A stretch of DNA of 64,000 bases, taken from Opitutaceae bacterium EW11 (GTDB taxonomy: Bacteria > Verrucomicrobiota > Verrucomicrobiia > Opitutales > Opitutaceae). Under the pieces are notes generated by a model. That model worked only from the letters and a program-made list of their open reading frames with translations. It was not told where the DNA came from and ran no database searches. Positions within the stretch are counted from its first letter, which is position 1. Each line of letters begins with the position of its first letter. The stretch covers positions 558,001 to 622,000 of the forward strand of contig QAYY01000003.1 in NCBI GenBank assembly GCA_003054665.1, written 5' to 3'. Of the stretch, positions 18,861 through 26,555 are shown in pieces. The position numbers and the translations under genes were made by a program.

Positions 18861-19391
18861 ATGACATCGTCCAAGGATGAAGACAGATCCGGCAATCTTC
18901 TGACTGCCCTTGACCGGGAGGAGCGCGCGATTCGGGCCGTTGCGATCTATGAGAAGCTGACGGCGGACTTCCTCGCGGACCTCGATCGAAACGGAGGATG
19001 GCATCTTGTGCTGGGGGAGGGAGGTCGAGCGGCCGCGACCATTGCTCGGCGTCAGTTGACGGTGCGGATGTCCGACGGCGGCTCGATCTGGTATGCCGTG
19101 CAGCTTTCGTTCCTTCCGCTTCCACTGGTATCCGGTCGTAACTACAGGGTGAGCTTCAAGGTGAGAGCGCAGCGAGAGCAGACCCTGATCCTCGACATTG
19201 CCCAGGTGGGGACGTGGTATTCGTATTCGCCACGGGTGGAGTACAAGATCGGCCCGGAATGGCAGGAGTTGGAATCGACCTTCTCGATGGGGGCGGCGGC
19301 GTCGGAACCCAATGCGCGGTTCGAATTCAATCTCGGCGGCTGCGGCGCGAATGAGGTTGTATTCGAAGATGTCGCGGTGACCGAGATCTAG
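18861..19391 (+). CDS. Carbohydrate-binding module family 4/9-like protein lacking a signal peptide
   Basis: The 176-residue protein has a ~45-residue charged helical N-terminus, then a beta-sandwich with WHLVLGEGGRAAATIARRQL, WYAVQLSFLPLPLVSGRNYR, VSFKVRAQREQTLILDIAQV, EWQELESTFSMG and NEVVFEDVAVTEI. That series matches the CBM_4_9 pattern. Such modules usually sit in secreted glycosidases; here the module is alone and no export signal is visible from this start. The N-terminal helix could be a mis-called extension. Function is unknown beyond probable ligand binding. Confidence 0.7.
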   Translation: MTSSKDEDRSGNLLTALDREERAIRAVAIYEKLTADFLADLDRNGGWHLVLGEGGRAAATIARRQLTVRMSDGGSIWYAVQLSFLPLPLVSGRNYRVSFKVRAQREQTLILDIAQVGTWYSYSPRVEYKIGPEWQELESTFSMGAAASEPNARFEFNLGGCGANEVVFEDVAVTEI

Positions 19392-19538
19392 GCCTCGCAA
19401 CCGCGCGTCTGCGGTCCGCGTGGTTTCATCCTCCGCGTCACCGGTCTGGAGCGCGTTTGGCGCGGGTTGCGTTACGTCTTCGCAACATCCGTGGTCCCTG
19501 CTGAAACAGTCGGGGTGTGTTTCCGGTCATTCCGTTGT

Positions 19539-19775
19539 ATGCACTACCTGGATAATCTCGCGGAACGGCTCGTTGCGTCCTTCGAGGACGAGGACGATTT
19601 CAACGACGGCAAAACCATCGCCGATCGCTTGGGAGAGCGGCACACGCTGGTGAACTCGGTGCGGCGCTTTCTAGCGCGAGAGGTGGCGTCAGGGCGTCTC
19701 GCGATTCAGGAGCCGTGTCCCGATCCCGAGAGTGCCGCGCTCAACGCGCTCCTCCTGCACGAGGACTGGACGTAG
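19539..19775 (+). CDS. Small acidic hypothetical protein
   Basis: A 78-residue ORF from ATG 19539, with an alternative upstream ATG at 19467. It starts MHYLDNLAERLVASFEDEDD and looks mostly helical with no hydrophobic segment. Codon use is like its neighbours, with a strong preference for G or C at the third position. I recognise no family and no strong ribosome-binding site is visible. It is the nearest gene upstream of the two-hairpin repeat at 20033. Confidence 0.4.
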   Translation: MHYLDNLAERLVASFEDEDDFNDGKTIADRLGERHTLVNSVRRFLAREVASGRLAIQEPCPDPESAALNALLLHEDWT

Positions 19776-20364
19776 CTCATCCGCACTCCGGGAAGGCGGA
19801 GCGACTGAGCCGGTCGTCTGCGACTCGGGCCCCCCAGGACATCCCGCGGAGTCGCCCGCACGTTGCAGCGTGCAACAGCGCCCGGTCGAAGGGAGTTCAG
19901 CCGCTCGGTGAGGCACAGGGCGCTGCCCGGGTATTTGCGCTCCGCGTGTTTTGTAAGAAACAGAGGAAAAGACGGTTAAACGTCTATCGAAGAAATCCGT
20001 AATATTTCTCCGGGTCTTCCGTTTAATACGGTGAACACGTCCGCTTAGCGGTCGTGTGTTAGGGGTAAATATAGAAAGATAATGGCGGACCGCTTAGGGG
20101 TAGGCGGTCCGCCAACCTTTTTTCAGGGGTTCCGAAGTCGGAGCCGCGCTGGGTTCGGGGGCAAGCGCTGTACTCTTCGGCGAATGCCGTCCGAATGCAG
20201 GAGGCTGAGGCTCGACGCTGTGCTGCACAGGAACCGCTCGATCATTGCCGACCTTCCGAACGCCGTCGTGCGGGTGGGGGCGGCTTTCCGTTCCCCGGGG
20301 ATTTTGCCTTGGGCTCTCTCAGCCCTCGTGACGCCTGGTGGGGAGCAGGAGTCCCGAGGGCACG
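19776..20364. other. Gene-poor interval holding the first two-hairpin element
   Basis: About 590 bp between a small ORF and the 3' end of the cytochrome gene. Apart from the repeat at 20033-20123 and a short 6-bp hairpin (GTTGCA/TGCAAC near 19862), no supported gene is seen. The part from ~19950 to 20090 is noticeably more AT-rich than its surroundings. Confidence 0.5.
20033..20123 (+). ncRNA. Two-hairpin element with T-tract, copy A (candidate small RNA)
   Basis: Hairpin 1 is ACACG-T-CCGC, loop TTA, GCGG-T-CGTGT. A linker containing TTAGGGGTA and TATAGAAAG follows. Hairpin 2 is GGCGGACCGC, loop TTAGGGGTAG, GCGGTCCGCC, followed by AACCTTTTTT. The second hairpin with its T-run is a textbook intrinsic terminator. 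The whole unit recurs at 26131-26223 on the same strand. The lower part of stem 1 differs between copies while pairing is largely kept, which favours a transcribed, folded RNA. The linker and loop share TTAGGGGTA. A terminator-only or mobile repeat explanation is possible. Confidence 0.6.
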
Positions 20365-21114
20365 TTAGTCGTCATCGTCGTCGTCACGCTTGCGGCCGTG
20401 GTCACCGTGCTCGCCCTTTTTCGAGCCGTGTTCTCCGGATTCGTTTTCCCCAAGCTGGACCACGGTGCCGAGGACAGGAACCTTGACGGTGGCGGCCGCG
20501 GCATTGTGCCCGGCAAAGAGCGCCACGATCCACGCCGCGCCGGAAACGAGGAGCAGCGTTGCCACGATCGGGTGCGACGAGCGCAGAGCCGCCGCTTCGG
20601 GGCCGATTTGTCTACCGTGGAGCATGGACGCGGCGATGTTCTCTTTTCGAAGGACTGTGTGAATCGCGATGCCGAGCAGGTGAACGCCGATCACGCCGAG
20701 GAGTACGTAGGCGAGCGCTCCGTGGATGTCTTCGGTGATCTCGCCTCCAAAACCGATGCCGGTGACGACGATCAACGGCACGAGCGCGAACATCGCGACG
20801 GCAGCGAGGGCCGAACCGGGATTGTTGCCGACGTAGTCACGGTGCTGACCGGTTAGAATTCCGGAGAAGTACTCGAGCACTTGAGTGGGCCGCAGCGGAA
20901 AGTTGCGGAACTGCGAATAACGCGAACCGAAGAGGCCCCAGATCAGGCGAAGGACGAGCACGAAGACCGCCACGATGCCGAAGAGCATGTGGAGCTGAAA
21001 CAGCGGGCTGTCGTCGTCCACGATGGAGGCGATCAACAGCGCGGCGGCAATCGAGCCGGCGAACGCCCAGTGGAGGAGACGGCTCGGGAGATCCCAGACG
21101 AGGATTTTCTTCAT
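20365..21114 (-). CDS. Cytochrome b561/Ni-Fe-hydrogenase b-type membrane protein with His/Asp-rich tail
   Basis: The 249-residue protein starts MKKILVWDLPSRLLHWAFAG, the usual start of di-haem cytochrome b561-type proteins. His15 is followed by membrane helices around 15-33, 40-62, 100-122, 135-158 and 185-203. Further candidate haem ligands are in LFQLHMLFG, EDIHGALAYVLLG and IGVHLLGIAIH. Such proteins pass electrons between quinones and a periplasmic or membrane partner. No partner gene is adjacent. The C-terminus is unusual: after the last helix it runs GEHGSKKGEHGDHGRKRD and ends in six Asp residues, a likely metal-binding tail. Confidence 0.9.
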   Translation of the reverse strand: MKKILVWDLPSRLLHWAFAGSIAAALLIASIVDDDSPLFQLHMLFGIVAVFVLVLRLIWGLFGSRYSQFRNFPLRPTQVLEYFSGILTGQHRDYVGNNPGSALAAVAMFALVPLIVVTGIGFGGEITEDIHGALAYVLLGVIGVHLLGIAIHTVLRKENIAASMLHGRQIGPEAAALRSSHPIVATLLLVSGAAWIVALFAGHNAAAATVKVPVLGTVVQLGENESGEHGSKKGEHGDHGRKRDDDDDD

Positions 21115-21271
21115 TGGCGCGGAGTCAGAGGTTGCGCCGATTCTAGCCGAGCAGTGTTAGGAATCGGTTCCGTCGGTGGTTAGAACTTTCTTATCTTGGG
21201 GAATCGCACGGCATTCTCGCGTCGCGAGTGGCGCCTGTCCGGCAGCCGTGTTTTTTGACCTCCACGAATTC

Positions 21272-21751
21272 ATGAAGAAAATCAACGTCCGAGATGTGCC
21301 GGCGAAAGAATGGGTTTCGCCGAAAGGCAGATTCACCTCCCTCGATCAGGAGCTGTCGGTGGCGCTGGGACGGGACCCTCTCTCGCTGGATCTCCGTTCG
21401 AGGCATCCGTTCGATGTCGAGATCTGCCGGGTACCCGCGGGAAAGGCCTCCTGCCCCTATCACTCGCACAGCGCGCAATGGGAATTCTATCACGTGATCT
21501 CCGGCACGGGGATTGTGCGGCACGAGCAGGGAAAGACGCCGATTGGGCCGGATGACTGCTTCATTTTCGGTCCGAACGAGCCGCATCAGATCATCAACGA
21601 CGGCGCTGCCGAACTGGTGGTCTACATCGTGGCCGACAATCCGGTTGGCGAATCGTGTTATTACCCGGACAGCAAGAAGTGGATGGTCCTCTCCCCGAAG
21701 CGGCGCCTTCTCCGCTCAGAACCGCTGGATTATTTCGACGGAGAGGAATGA
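21272..21751 (+). CDS. Cupin-domain protein
   Basis: A 159-residue protein from ATG 21272. The double-stranded beta-helix is marked by PAGKASCPYHSHSAQWEFYH (motif 1 with two His and a Glu) and FGPNEPHQIINDGAAEL (motif 2 with His). All metal ligands appear present. The C-terminal tail PDSKKWMVLSPKRRLLRSEP is shared by single-domain cupins found next to sugar or transport genes. The reaction or ligand is unknown. The gene is divergent from the cytochrome gene. Confidence 0.9.
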   Translation: MKKINVRDVPAKEWVSPKGRFTSLDQELSVALGRDPLSLDLRSRHPFDVEICRVPAGKASCPYHSHSAQWEFYHVISGTGIVRHEQGKTPIGPDDCFIFGPNEPHQIINDGAAELVVYIVADNPVGESCYYPDSKKWMVLSPKRRLLRSEPLDYFDGEE

Positions 21752-21851
21752 GCCGGGGGCGTCCCCCCTTGCGGTGCGAGTGGTGAATCAAACGCGAACG
21801 TTCAAGCGGCGCTAGACTGTGGGCCGACGTCCGACGCGGGCGGTGGCGAAG

Positions 21852-21890
21852 TGTCGTCGCAGGGACGCGCCGACCGACCCGCAAGCGTGA
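21852..21890 (-). repeat. Dispersed intergenic repeat, copy 3
   Basis: On the minus strand the site reads ACGCTTGCGGGTCGG, then TCGGCGCGTCCCTGCGACG, matching the sites at 12499 and 63391. A related inverted piece (GCGCGACACGTCCCTGTGGC) lies at 21929-21948, making the 21852-21950 block look like a degenerate inverted-repeat element. It lies between two convergent genes. Confidence 0.45.
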
Positions 21891-21992
21891 AGACGGAGTT
21901 CACCGAGGAAAAGCGAGCTGGGCGCGTGGCGCGACACGTCCCTGTGGCGCGCGAACGACGTGGATAGGCAGGAGGAGACGATCTGGACTCGA

Positions 21993-23915
21993 TCAGCCGT
22001 TGAATTGAGCTCGGGCTGCCCCGAACACGGGCGTTTCTCGAGCGGTATGCGAGCCGGTGGGCAGGGAGACGAGCGGCGCTTCTGACGCGCGGCGGCGGTC
22101 GACGAGCCTGCCGAGTTCTCCAACGGCTTCGCGCAGCGTCTCGTCGAGCTTCAGGAGCGTTTCGGAGCTCTCGCCGAGTTCGACGGCGGAGGCCCGGTTG
22201 GACTGGGTGACGGCTTCGATCTCCAGCACGGCGGTTTGGAGCTCCTGCGCGCCCCGGCTCTGCTCGTCGGAAGCTCGCCCGATTTGTCCCAGCCGCGTCG
22301 CGACTTCTCCGATACGCCGATCCGCCTCCGCCAGGCGCGTTTCGAGACGGTTGACGAGCTCGACGCTTCCCCGGGAGAGGGCGGAGGACGACTGCACGAT
22401 TTCGCCGGAGGACTTGGCGGCCTCCGCACTGCGGTGCGCCAGCGCCCTGACTTCGTCCGCGACGACGGCGAAGCCGGCCCCGGCCGCTCCGGCGCGTGCG
22501 GCTTCGATGGAGGCGTTCAGCGCAAGCAGGTTCGTCTGGAACGCGATTTCCTCGACAGTCCGGCTGATCTCGCCGATCCGGTCGCCGGCCGTGCTCAGAC
22601 GGCGAAGCGTTTCTGCGAGTTCTCGTGCGCCTTGAACCGATTCCTCCACGTCGCGGCAGGATGCCTCGCAGCACTCCCGCGCGGTGACGGCGTGCCGGGC
22701 GTTTTGCGCCGAGTTGGCCGCGAGCTGTTTGACCGCAGGGACGGATCGTTGGAGCGCCTCGATCTGGCGCTCCGCGCCTTCGGCCAGGCTCACCCCGGAG
22801 GACGAACCTTTCGCGCTCTCGTCGGAAATCCGCGCGGCGAGATGCTCGAGGTGCTGGTTGGCGCGGCCGATGGTCCGACGGAGTGCGCGGCCATGCCATT
22901 GCAGGATGCCGAGCGCCGTGGCGAGGGCGACACAACCGCCGAACAGCGCCACGCCCACTTGACGGAGCGCGGCGGTGCGAACGTGCGCTGCCGTGGCCTC
23001 GACCTCCTGAAACTGCGCCCATCCGAGCTGGCGGAGCGCCCGCGCCGCCTCGGCGCTCACGGTGGTCCATTCGTCAGGAAGAATACCAAAGGCGCCGTCG
23101 GACTGCTTGTCGGCGAGCACGGCCCGGATTTCCTCGACGCGCGTTCCCGCGGCGCCCGATTTCGCGAGGACCTGTTGCCAGCGCTCGGTCTGCGAACCGC
23201 TCACGTCGAGTCGCGCCAGCAGCTCCTGTTCGCGAGCGAGCGTCTGCCAGTGACGTCGGAGCGAGTCGGGACCGAAGGTATCGTCGGTCAGCACCGCCGC
23301 CGTATTGGCGCGCTCGGCGGAAAACGTCTGTTGGAGGCGGAGAAGATCGAGCCACCGCGCGAGTTTCCTCGAAACGTCCAGATTGGGACATCCGGACGCC
23401 ATCGTCTCGACGGCACGGAGGACGCTGTCGCCGAGTTCTCGATACACGAGCGCGTTTTCCTGGCTCGACTGCTGCCGGGCCACCACGAGCTTGCGCTGCT
23501 TGGCCAGCTCACGCTGGAGCCGGGCCGGAAAAGGTTCGTTGGTGGCCCCAGCCTCTGCCGCCGAGGCGTTTGCAGGAACTGGGGCGTTCGGCGCGCCGAC
23601 CGCCTCGCTGCGCAACACAGGGGATGCTTCCCCAAGCGCGCGATCCGTTTCGGCGGCAGCGGCGTTCAATTCCGTAATGTACCGCGTCGCGCCACTGGCT
23701 GCGACGGCGGTGGCCCAGGCGCCTTCGTCCTCGATGGCGCCGAGGAGCGTGCTGGCGGCGCGGACGTCTTGACTCAAGTGGGCCAGACGGGCGACGCCGC
23801 GGTGAACGGCGATCGGCTCCCAAACGGTCCAGGCGGTCAGAGCGCCAAAAAGGAGGCACAGCGAGAGCCGGAGCCTTGCTTCGACGGAGAAGTGGAATCG
23901 ACGGTGGTGCGTCAT
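21993..23915 (-). CDS. Methyl-accepting chemotaxis protein with NIT-type sensing domain
   Basis: The 640-residue receptor has a first membrane helix (~15-32) and a long all-helical periplasmic region to ~330. That region contains LLGAIEDEGAWATAVAASG and LRLQQTFSAERANTAAVLTD, resembling the arginine-containing helices of NIT (nitrate/nitrite-sensing) domains. A second helix (~322-342) leads into the signalling coil. The CheA/CheW tip [20 protein letters not shown] is intact. It is a second chemoreceptor of different sensory class from the one at 3611. No che genes are nearby. Ligand assignment to nitrate is inference only. Confidence 0.9.
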   Translation of the reverse strand: MTHHRRFHFSVEARLRLSLCLLFGALTAWTVWEPIAVHRGVARLAHLSQDVRAASTLLGAIEDEGAWATAVAASGATRYITELNAAAAETDRALGEASPVLRSEAVGAPNAPVPANASAAEAGATNEPFPARLQRELAKQRKLVVARQQSSQENALVYRELGDSVLRAVETMASGCPNLDVSRKLARWLDLLRLQQTFSAERANTAAVLTDDTFGPDSLRRHWQTLAREQELLARLDVSGSQTERWQQVLAKSGAAGTRVEEIRAVLADKQSDGAFGILPDEWTTVSAEAARALRQLGWAQFQEVEATAAHVRTAALRQVGVALFGGCVALATALGILQWHGRALRRTIGRANQHLEHLAARISDESAKGSSSGVSLAEGAERQIEALQRSVPAVKQLAANSAQNARHAVTARECCEASCRDVEESVQGARELAETLRRLSTAGDRIGEISRTVEEIAFQTNLLALNASIEAARAGAAGAGFAVVADEVRALAHRSAEAAKSSGEIVQSSSALSRGSVELVNRLETRLAEADRRIGEVATRLGQIGRASDEQSRGAQELQTAVLEIEAVTQSNRASAVELGESSETLLKLDETLREAVGELGRLVDRRRASEAPLVSLPTGSHTARETPVFGAARAQFNG

Positions 23916-24143
23916 GCGCGCCCGCTATCGGCACAAGCGGCGCAGATTCGCAGTTTTGTTACTGTGTTCGCGAAAACGTCACGGAGCAGCCGTGTTCCGT
24001 GTTTCGCCGATGACGACGACATTCGCGCCGCCCCGCGCAGACGAATTGTATCGGGAACGTTACGACGGTGAATTCGGTGCGTCGAACGCCGGCCGGGCTG
24101 GAGTCGAATGCACTTTGGCCGATAGCCGTCGTCATACTCCACG

Positions 24144-24401
24144 ATGACTCCCATTCGCCATTTGGAACAGCCGCCTGGAAAACGGCGCTCCCGTTCACTC
24201 CGCAGAGAGGCTCTCGCCGCCTACGAGCAAACGCGTTTCGAGTATGAATTCTCCCGGTCCGGAATCGGTTCCACCGCGCATCGCGATCTGGTCCGTCTCG
24301 CCCTTATTTCGGGGAAGCGGGTTCCCGCGCACGTGCTGGCCGATTACCCGGGCCTGGTGCGTGAGGCGCAGCCTGGTATGACGCGGCCGATGGCAGATTG
24401 A
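24144..24401 (+). CDS. Small basic hypothetical protein
   Basis: An 85-residue ORF, Arg-rich, starting MTPIRHLEQPPGKRRSRSLR, with a helical middle (EALAAYEQTRFEYEFSRSGI) and no membrane segment. It is divergent from the NIT-domain chemoreceptor. The sequence GCCGATAG at 24118-24125 matches the -10 element of sigma-28 (FliA) promoters at 7 of 8 positions and lies 18 bp before the start. The matching -35 is poor, so flagellar-regulon control is a weak inference. I recognise no family. Confidence 0.45.
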   Translation: MTPIRHLEQPPGKRRSRSLRREALAAYEQTRFEYEFSRSGIGSTAHRDLVRLALISGKRVPAHVLADYPGLVREAQPGMTRPMAD

Positions 24402-24580
24402 GCGCTGGCAAGCGGGGTAGAGAGGACGTCGGCGCGAGAGGGCGCCGTCTGGATACGGCGGAGATTTGTCACGCGATTGTTGCCGGGCGGACGCGGTTCC
24501 GTCGCAGCCCTAGGAGAGGCTGTTGGCGCGCAGGCCGAGACCCCGAGCATCACCGGCGGCTTCCTGCGCATACCACAACC

Positions 24581-26044
24581 ATGCGACACTCCGCTCAAGC
24601 ACTCCTCCTGGCTCTCGCGGCGGCTGGCTCCGTGCCGGCTCATGCGGCCATCGAACTCATCGCAACCGGCAGTCTCTCCGGCGCGCTTTCAGACCGTTCC
24701 GGGCTGACGGGAACACTCGAAAACGGCGTATCCGCCAATCTGTTTGGCGGCATCGGATCCGGGTTGGCCTGGGCCGGCGGCAATACGTTTCTCGCCCTGC
24801 CGGATCGCGGCCCCAACGCCACGCCCTGGAATAGCCAGCTCGACGACACCACGTCGTACATCTCACGGTTCCACACGGTGACGCTCGGCCTCACGGCCTC
24901 GGCCGGTCCTCTGCCGTACACGCTGACTCCGACGCTCGTGGACACGAAGCTCCTCTACAGCGGCACGGCCCTGAACTACGCACCGGCCAATCCGCAGAAC
25001 GCGAACATCGCCGGAGCTCCCGCGATCAACACCGACGGGAAACAGTATTTCACGGGGCGCTCCGACAACTTTGGCGCCGGTGACTCGCTCAACGGCAACA
25101 ATGGCCGGCTCGACCCGGAGGGCATCCGCGTTTCGCCGGACGGCAAGAGCGTGTATGTCTCCGACGAGTACGGGCCGTACGTTTACCGCTTCGACCGGCA
25201 GACCGGCGAGCGGACCGCCGTCTATACGCTGCCCGGCAACCTCGCGGTGGCTGAGTTGGCTCCGACCGGTTCGGCCGAGATCAGCGGCAACACCTCCGGC
25301 CGCGTGGCGAACAAGGGCATGGAGGGCCTCGCGATCGCGCCCGATGGTTCGGCACTCTACGGTTTCATGCAGAGTCCGCTGCTGCAGGACAGCAACGGAA
25401 CGGGCAACGGCCAGATCAACCGGATCGTCCGTGTCGATCTGACGACCGGCCAGACGCAGGAATTCGCCTACAACAACAAGGTCGGCTCGAAGCTGTACAA
25501 CAGCAGCGAGCTCCTTGCGCTCAACAGCCACGAGTTCCTGGTTCTCGAGCGCGACGGCAAGGGGCTCGGCGACGGCTCCAATGCCGCCTTCAAGCGTATC
25601 TACAAAGTGGACCTGGCCGGTGCGACGGACATCACCGCGCTGAGCGGAGAGGCGAACCTGCTCCCGTACGCGCCGGCGAAGTCGCTCTTCCTCGACCTCC
25701 GCGCCCTGCTCAATGCCAACGGAATCAGCGATGCATTGATTCCCTCGAAGCTGGAGGGCATGGCCTTCGGCGAGGACATCCTGGTGAACGGCGTGCTGAA
25801 ACACACCCTCTACATCGGAAACGACAACGACTTCCTTCCCTCGGTCGGCGGCCTGGACAACCCGAACCAATGGTTTGTCTTCGCCTTCACGGACGCGGAT
25901 CTCGGCGGCTCGGTTTACCAGAACCAGAACATCGCTCCGATTGCCACGCCTGTGCCGGAGCCGTCCGCCTATTCGCTCCTGGCCGGCATCGGTCTTGTCG
26001 GGCTTGCGGTCGTCCGGCTGCGCGGACGGCGTCGCAAACGCTAG
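24581..26044 (+). CDS. Exported PEP-CTERM protein with phytase-esterase-like domain
   Basis: The 487-residue protein starts at ATG 24581 with a signal peptide (LLLALAAAGSVPAHA). The central part (LAWAGGNTFLALPDRGPNAT, DPEGIRVSPDGKSVYVSDEY, NKGMEGLAIAPDGSALYGFM, LEGMAFGEDILV, IGNDNDF) matches the esterase-like-activity-of-phytase family, a beta-propeller-like fold with conserved acidic residues. The C-terminus is a classic PEP-CTERM tail: TPVPEPSAYSLLAG, a hydrophobic helix, then RLRGRRRKR. Exosortase should recognise and process this tail. The exosortase gene is not in the window. The second two-hairpin repeat begins 87 bp after the stop. Confidence 0.92.
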   Translation: MRHSAQALLLALAAAGSVPAHAAIELIATGSLSGALSDRSGLTGTLENGVSANLFGGIGSGLAWAGGNTFLALPDRGPNATPWNSQLDDTTSYISRFHTVTLGLTASAGPLPYTLTPTLVDTKLLYSGTALNYAPANPQNANIAGAPAINTDGKQYFTGRSDNFGAGDSLNGNNGRLDPEGIRVSPDGKSVYVSDEYGPYVYRFDRQTGERTAVYTLPGNLAVAELAPTGSAEISGNTSGRVANKGMEGLAIAPDGSALYGFMQSPLLQDSNGTGNGQINRIVRVDLTTGQTQEFAYNNKVGSKLYNSSELLALNSHEFLVLERDGKGLGDGSNAAFKRIYKVDLAGATDITALSGEANLLPYAPAKSLFLDLRALLNANGISDALIPSKLEGMAFGEDILVNGVLKHTLYIGNDNDFLPSVGGLDNPNQWFVFAFTDADLGGSVYQNQNIAPIATPVPEPSAYSLLAGIGLVGLAVVRLRGRRRKR

Positions 26045-26130
26045 GATACCGACGGTCGTTCCTCCGCTCGCGAGAAAATCACTCAAGGATTTTTTGAACG
26101 CTCTGTATCTCTGATGTGTCTTACTTCGCC

Positions 26131-26223
26131 GAACACCTCCGCTTAGCGGTCGCGTTCGATTAGGGTAGTATAGAAAGCAACTGGCGGACCGCTTAGGGGT
26201 AGGCGGTCCGCCATCCTTTTTTT
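26131..26223 (+). ncRNA. Two-hairpin element with T-tract, copy B (candidate small RNA)
   Basis: It carries the same units as copy A at 20033: GAACAC, CCGCTTAGCGG, a TTAGGGTAG linker, TATAGAAAG, the identical 10-bp hairpin GGCGGACCGC/GCGGTCCGCC with loop TTAGGGGTAG, and a run of eight T. The lower stem 1 differs from copy A, yet GAAC still pairs with GTTC. It lies downstream of the PEP-CTERM gene and about 90 bp before the candidate KdpE sites, so it could also insulate the kdp operon from upstream transcription. Confidence 0.6.
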
Positions 26224-26310
26224 AGGGGCTGCGGGCGGCCGCCAGGCACAGGGGGCTGATGGGAGGATCACGCTGCGGTTGAGAGCCCGCCCGCTGTCTT
26301 CGAGCGGGCG

Positions 26311-26347
26311 CTTAACGTTTTCTTAATGCCTTCGCTGCTCGGCTTAA
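26311..26347 (+). promoter_or_regulatory. Candidate KdpE-type operator: three phased CTTAA repeats
   Basis: CTTAA occurs at 26311, 26322 and 26343 on the same strand. The 11-bp and 21-bp steps are close to one and two helical turns. OmpR-family regulators such as KdpE usually bind direct repeats spaced about one turn apart. The site lies ~100 bp before the first small kdp ORF, and kdpDE are in the same locus. A hairpin (GCCCGCT/AGCGGGC) at about 26289-26309 precedes it. Confidence 0.45.
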
Positions 26348-26432
26348 TTATGCGGCGAAATGCCGAGCGGGTAGGCTAACGGCGCTCTCTCCAAGTTGCG
26401 CCGGCAGGTGCCGGACGCGGATCCGGGAGAGC
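26337..26432 (+). promoter_or_regulatory. Structured 5' leader of the kdp operon that can sequester the first ribosome-binding site
   Basis: One stem pairs GCTCGGC (26337-26343) with GCCGAGC (26362-26368). A second, closer to the start codon, pairs GCTCTC-CC (26384-26392, one bulged T) with GGGAGAGC (26425-26432). The latter strand contains GGAGA, the best SD for the ATG at 26442. Between them is the compact hairpin CCGGC-AGGT-GCCGG (26401-26414), extended by GCG/CGC. The layout suggests translational control of the first peptide. It does not match the ydaO c-di-AMP riboswitch core as I remember it. Confidence 0.5.
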
Positions 26433-26441
26433 ACATTTATC

Positions 26442-26528
26442 ATGAATGATGCCTCCGCCGTTATGATCACCGTCGGCTTTTTCGCCCTCTGCCTGGCCTA
26501 TGCGGCGTTCTGCGAGCGGCTGCGGTGA
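26442..26528 (+). CDS. 28-residue one-helix peptide at the head of the kdp operon
   Basis: The peptide starts MNDASAVMITVGFF and ends YAAFCERLR. It is a single predicted membrane helix with two Cys residues and a basic end. Its SD (GGGAGAG) lies inside the leader stem described separately. It precedes kdpF by 27 bp and is in the same direction. It is similar in size to KdpF but different in sequence, so it is a second small subunit candidate or a regulatory leader peptide. Small ORFs in this position occur in other kdp operons, as far as I recall. Confidence 0.65.
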   Translation: MNDASAVMITVGFFALCLAYAAFCERLR

Positions 26529-26555
26529 CGGACGGGCAAAGGAAGCGTACTCGCC

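Noticed and set aside
26337-26432. c-di-AMP (ydaO) riboswitch before kdp
   Set aside because: The remembered conserved core of ydaO is not found; the visible stems are instead an SD-masking arrangement.
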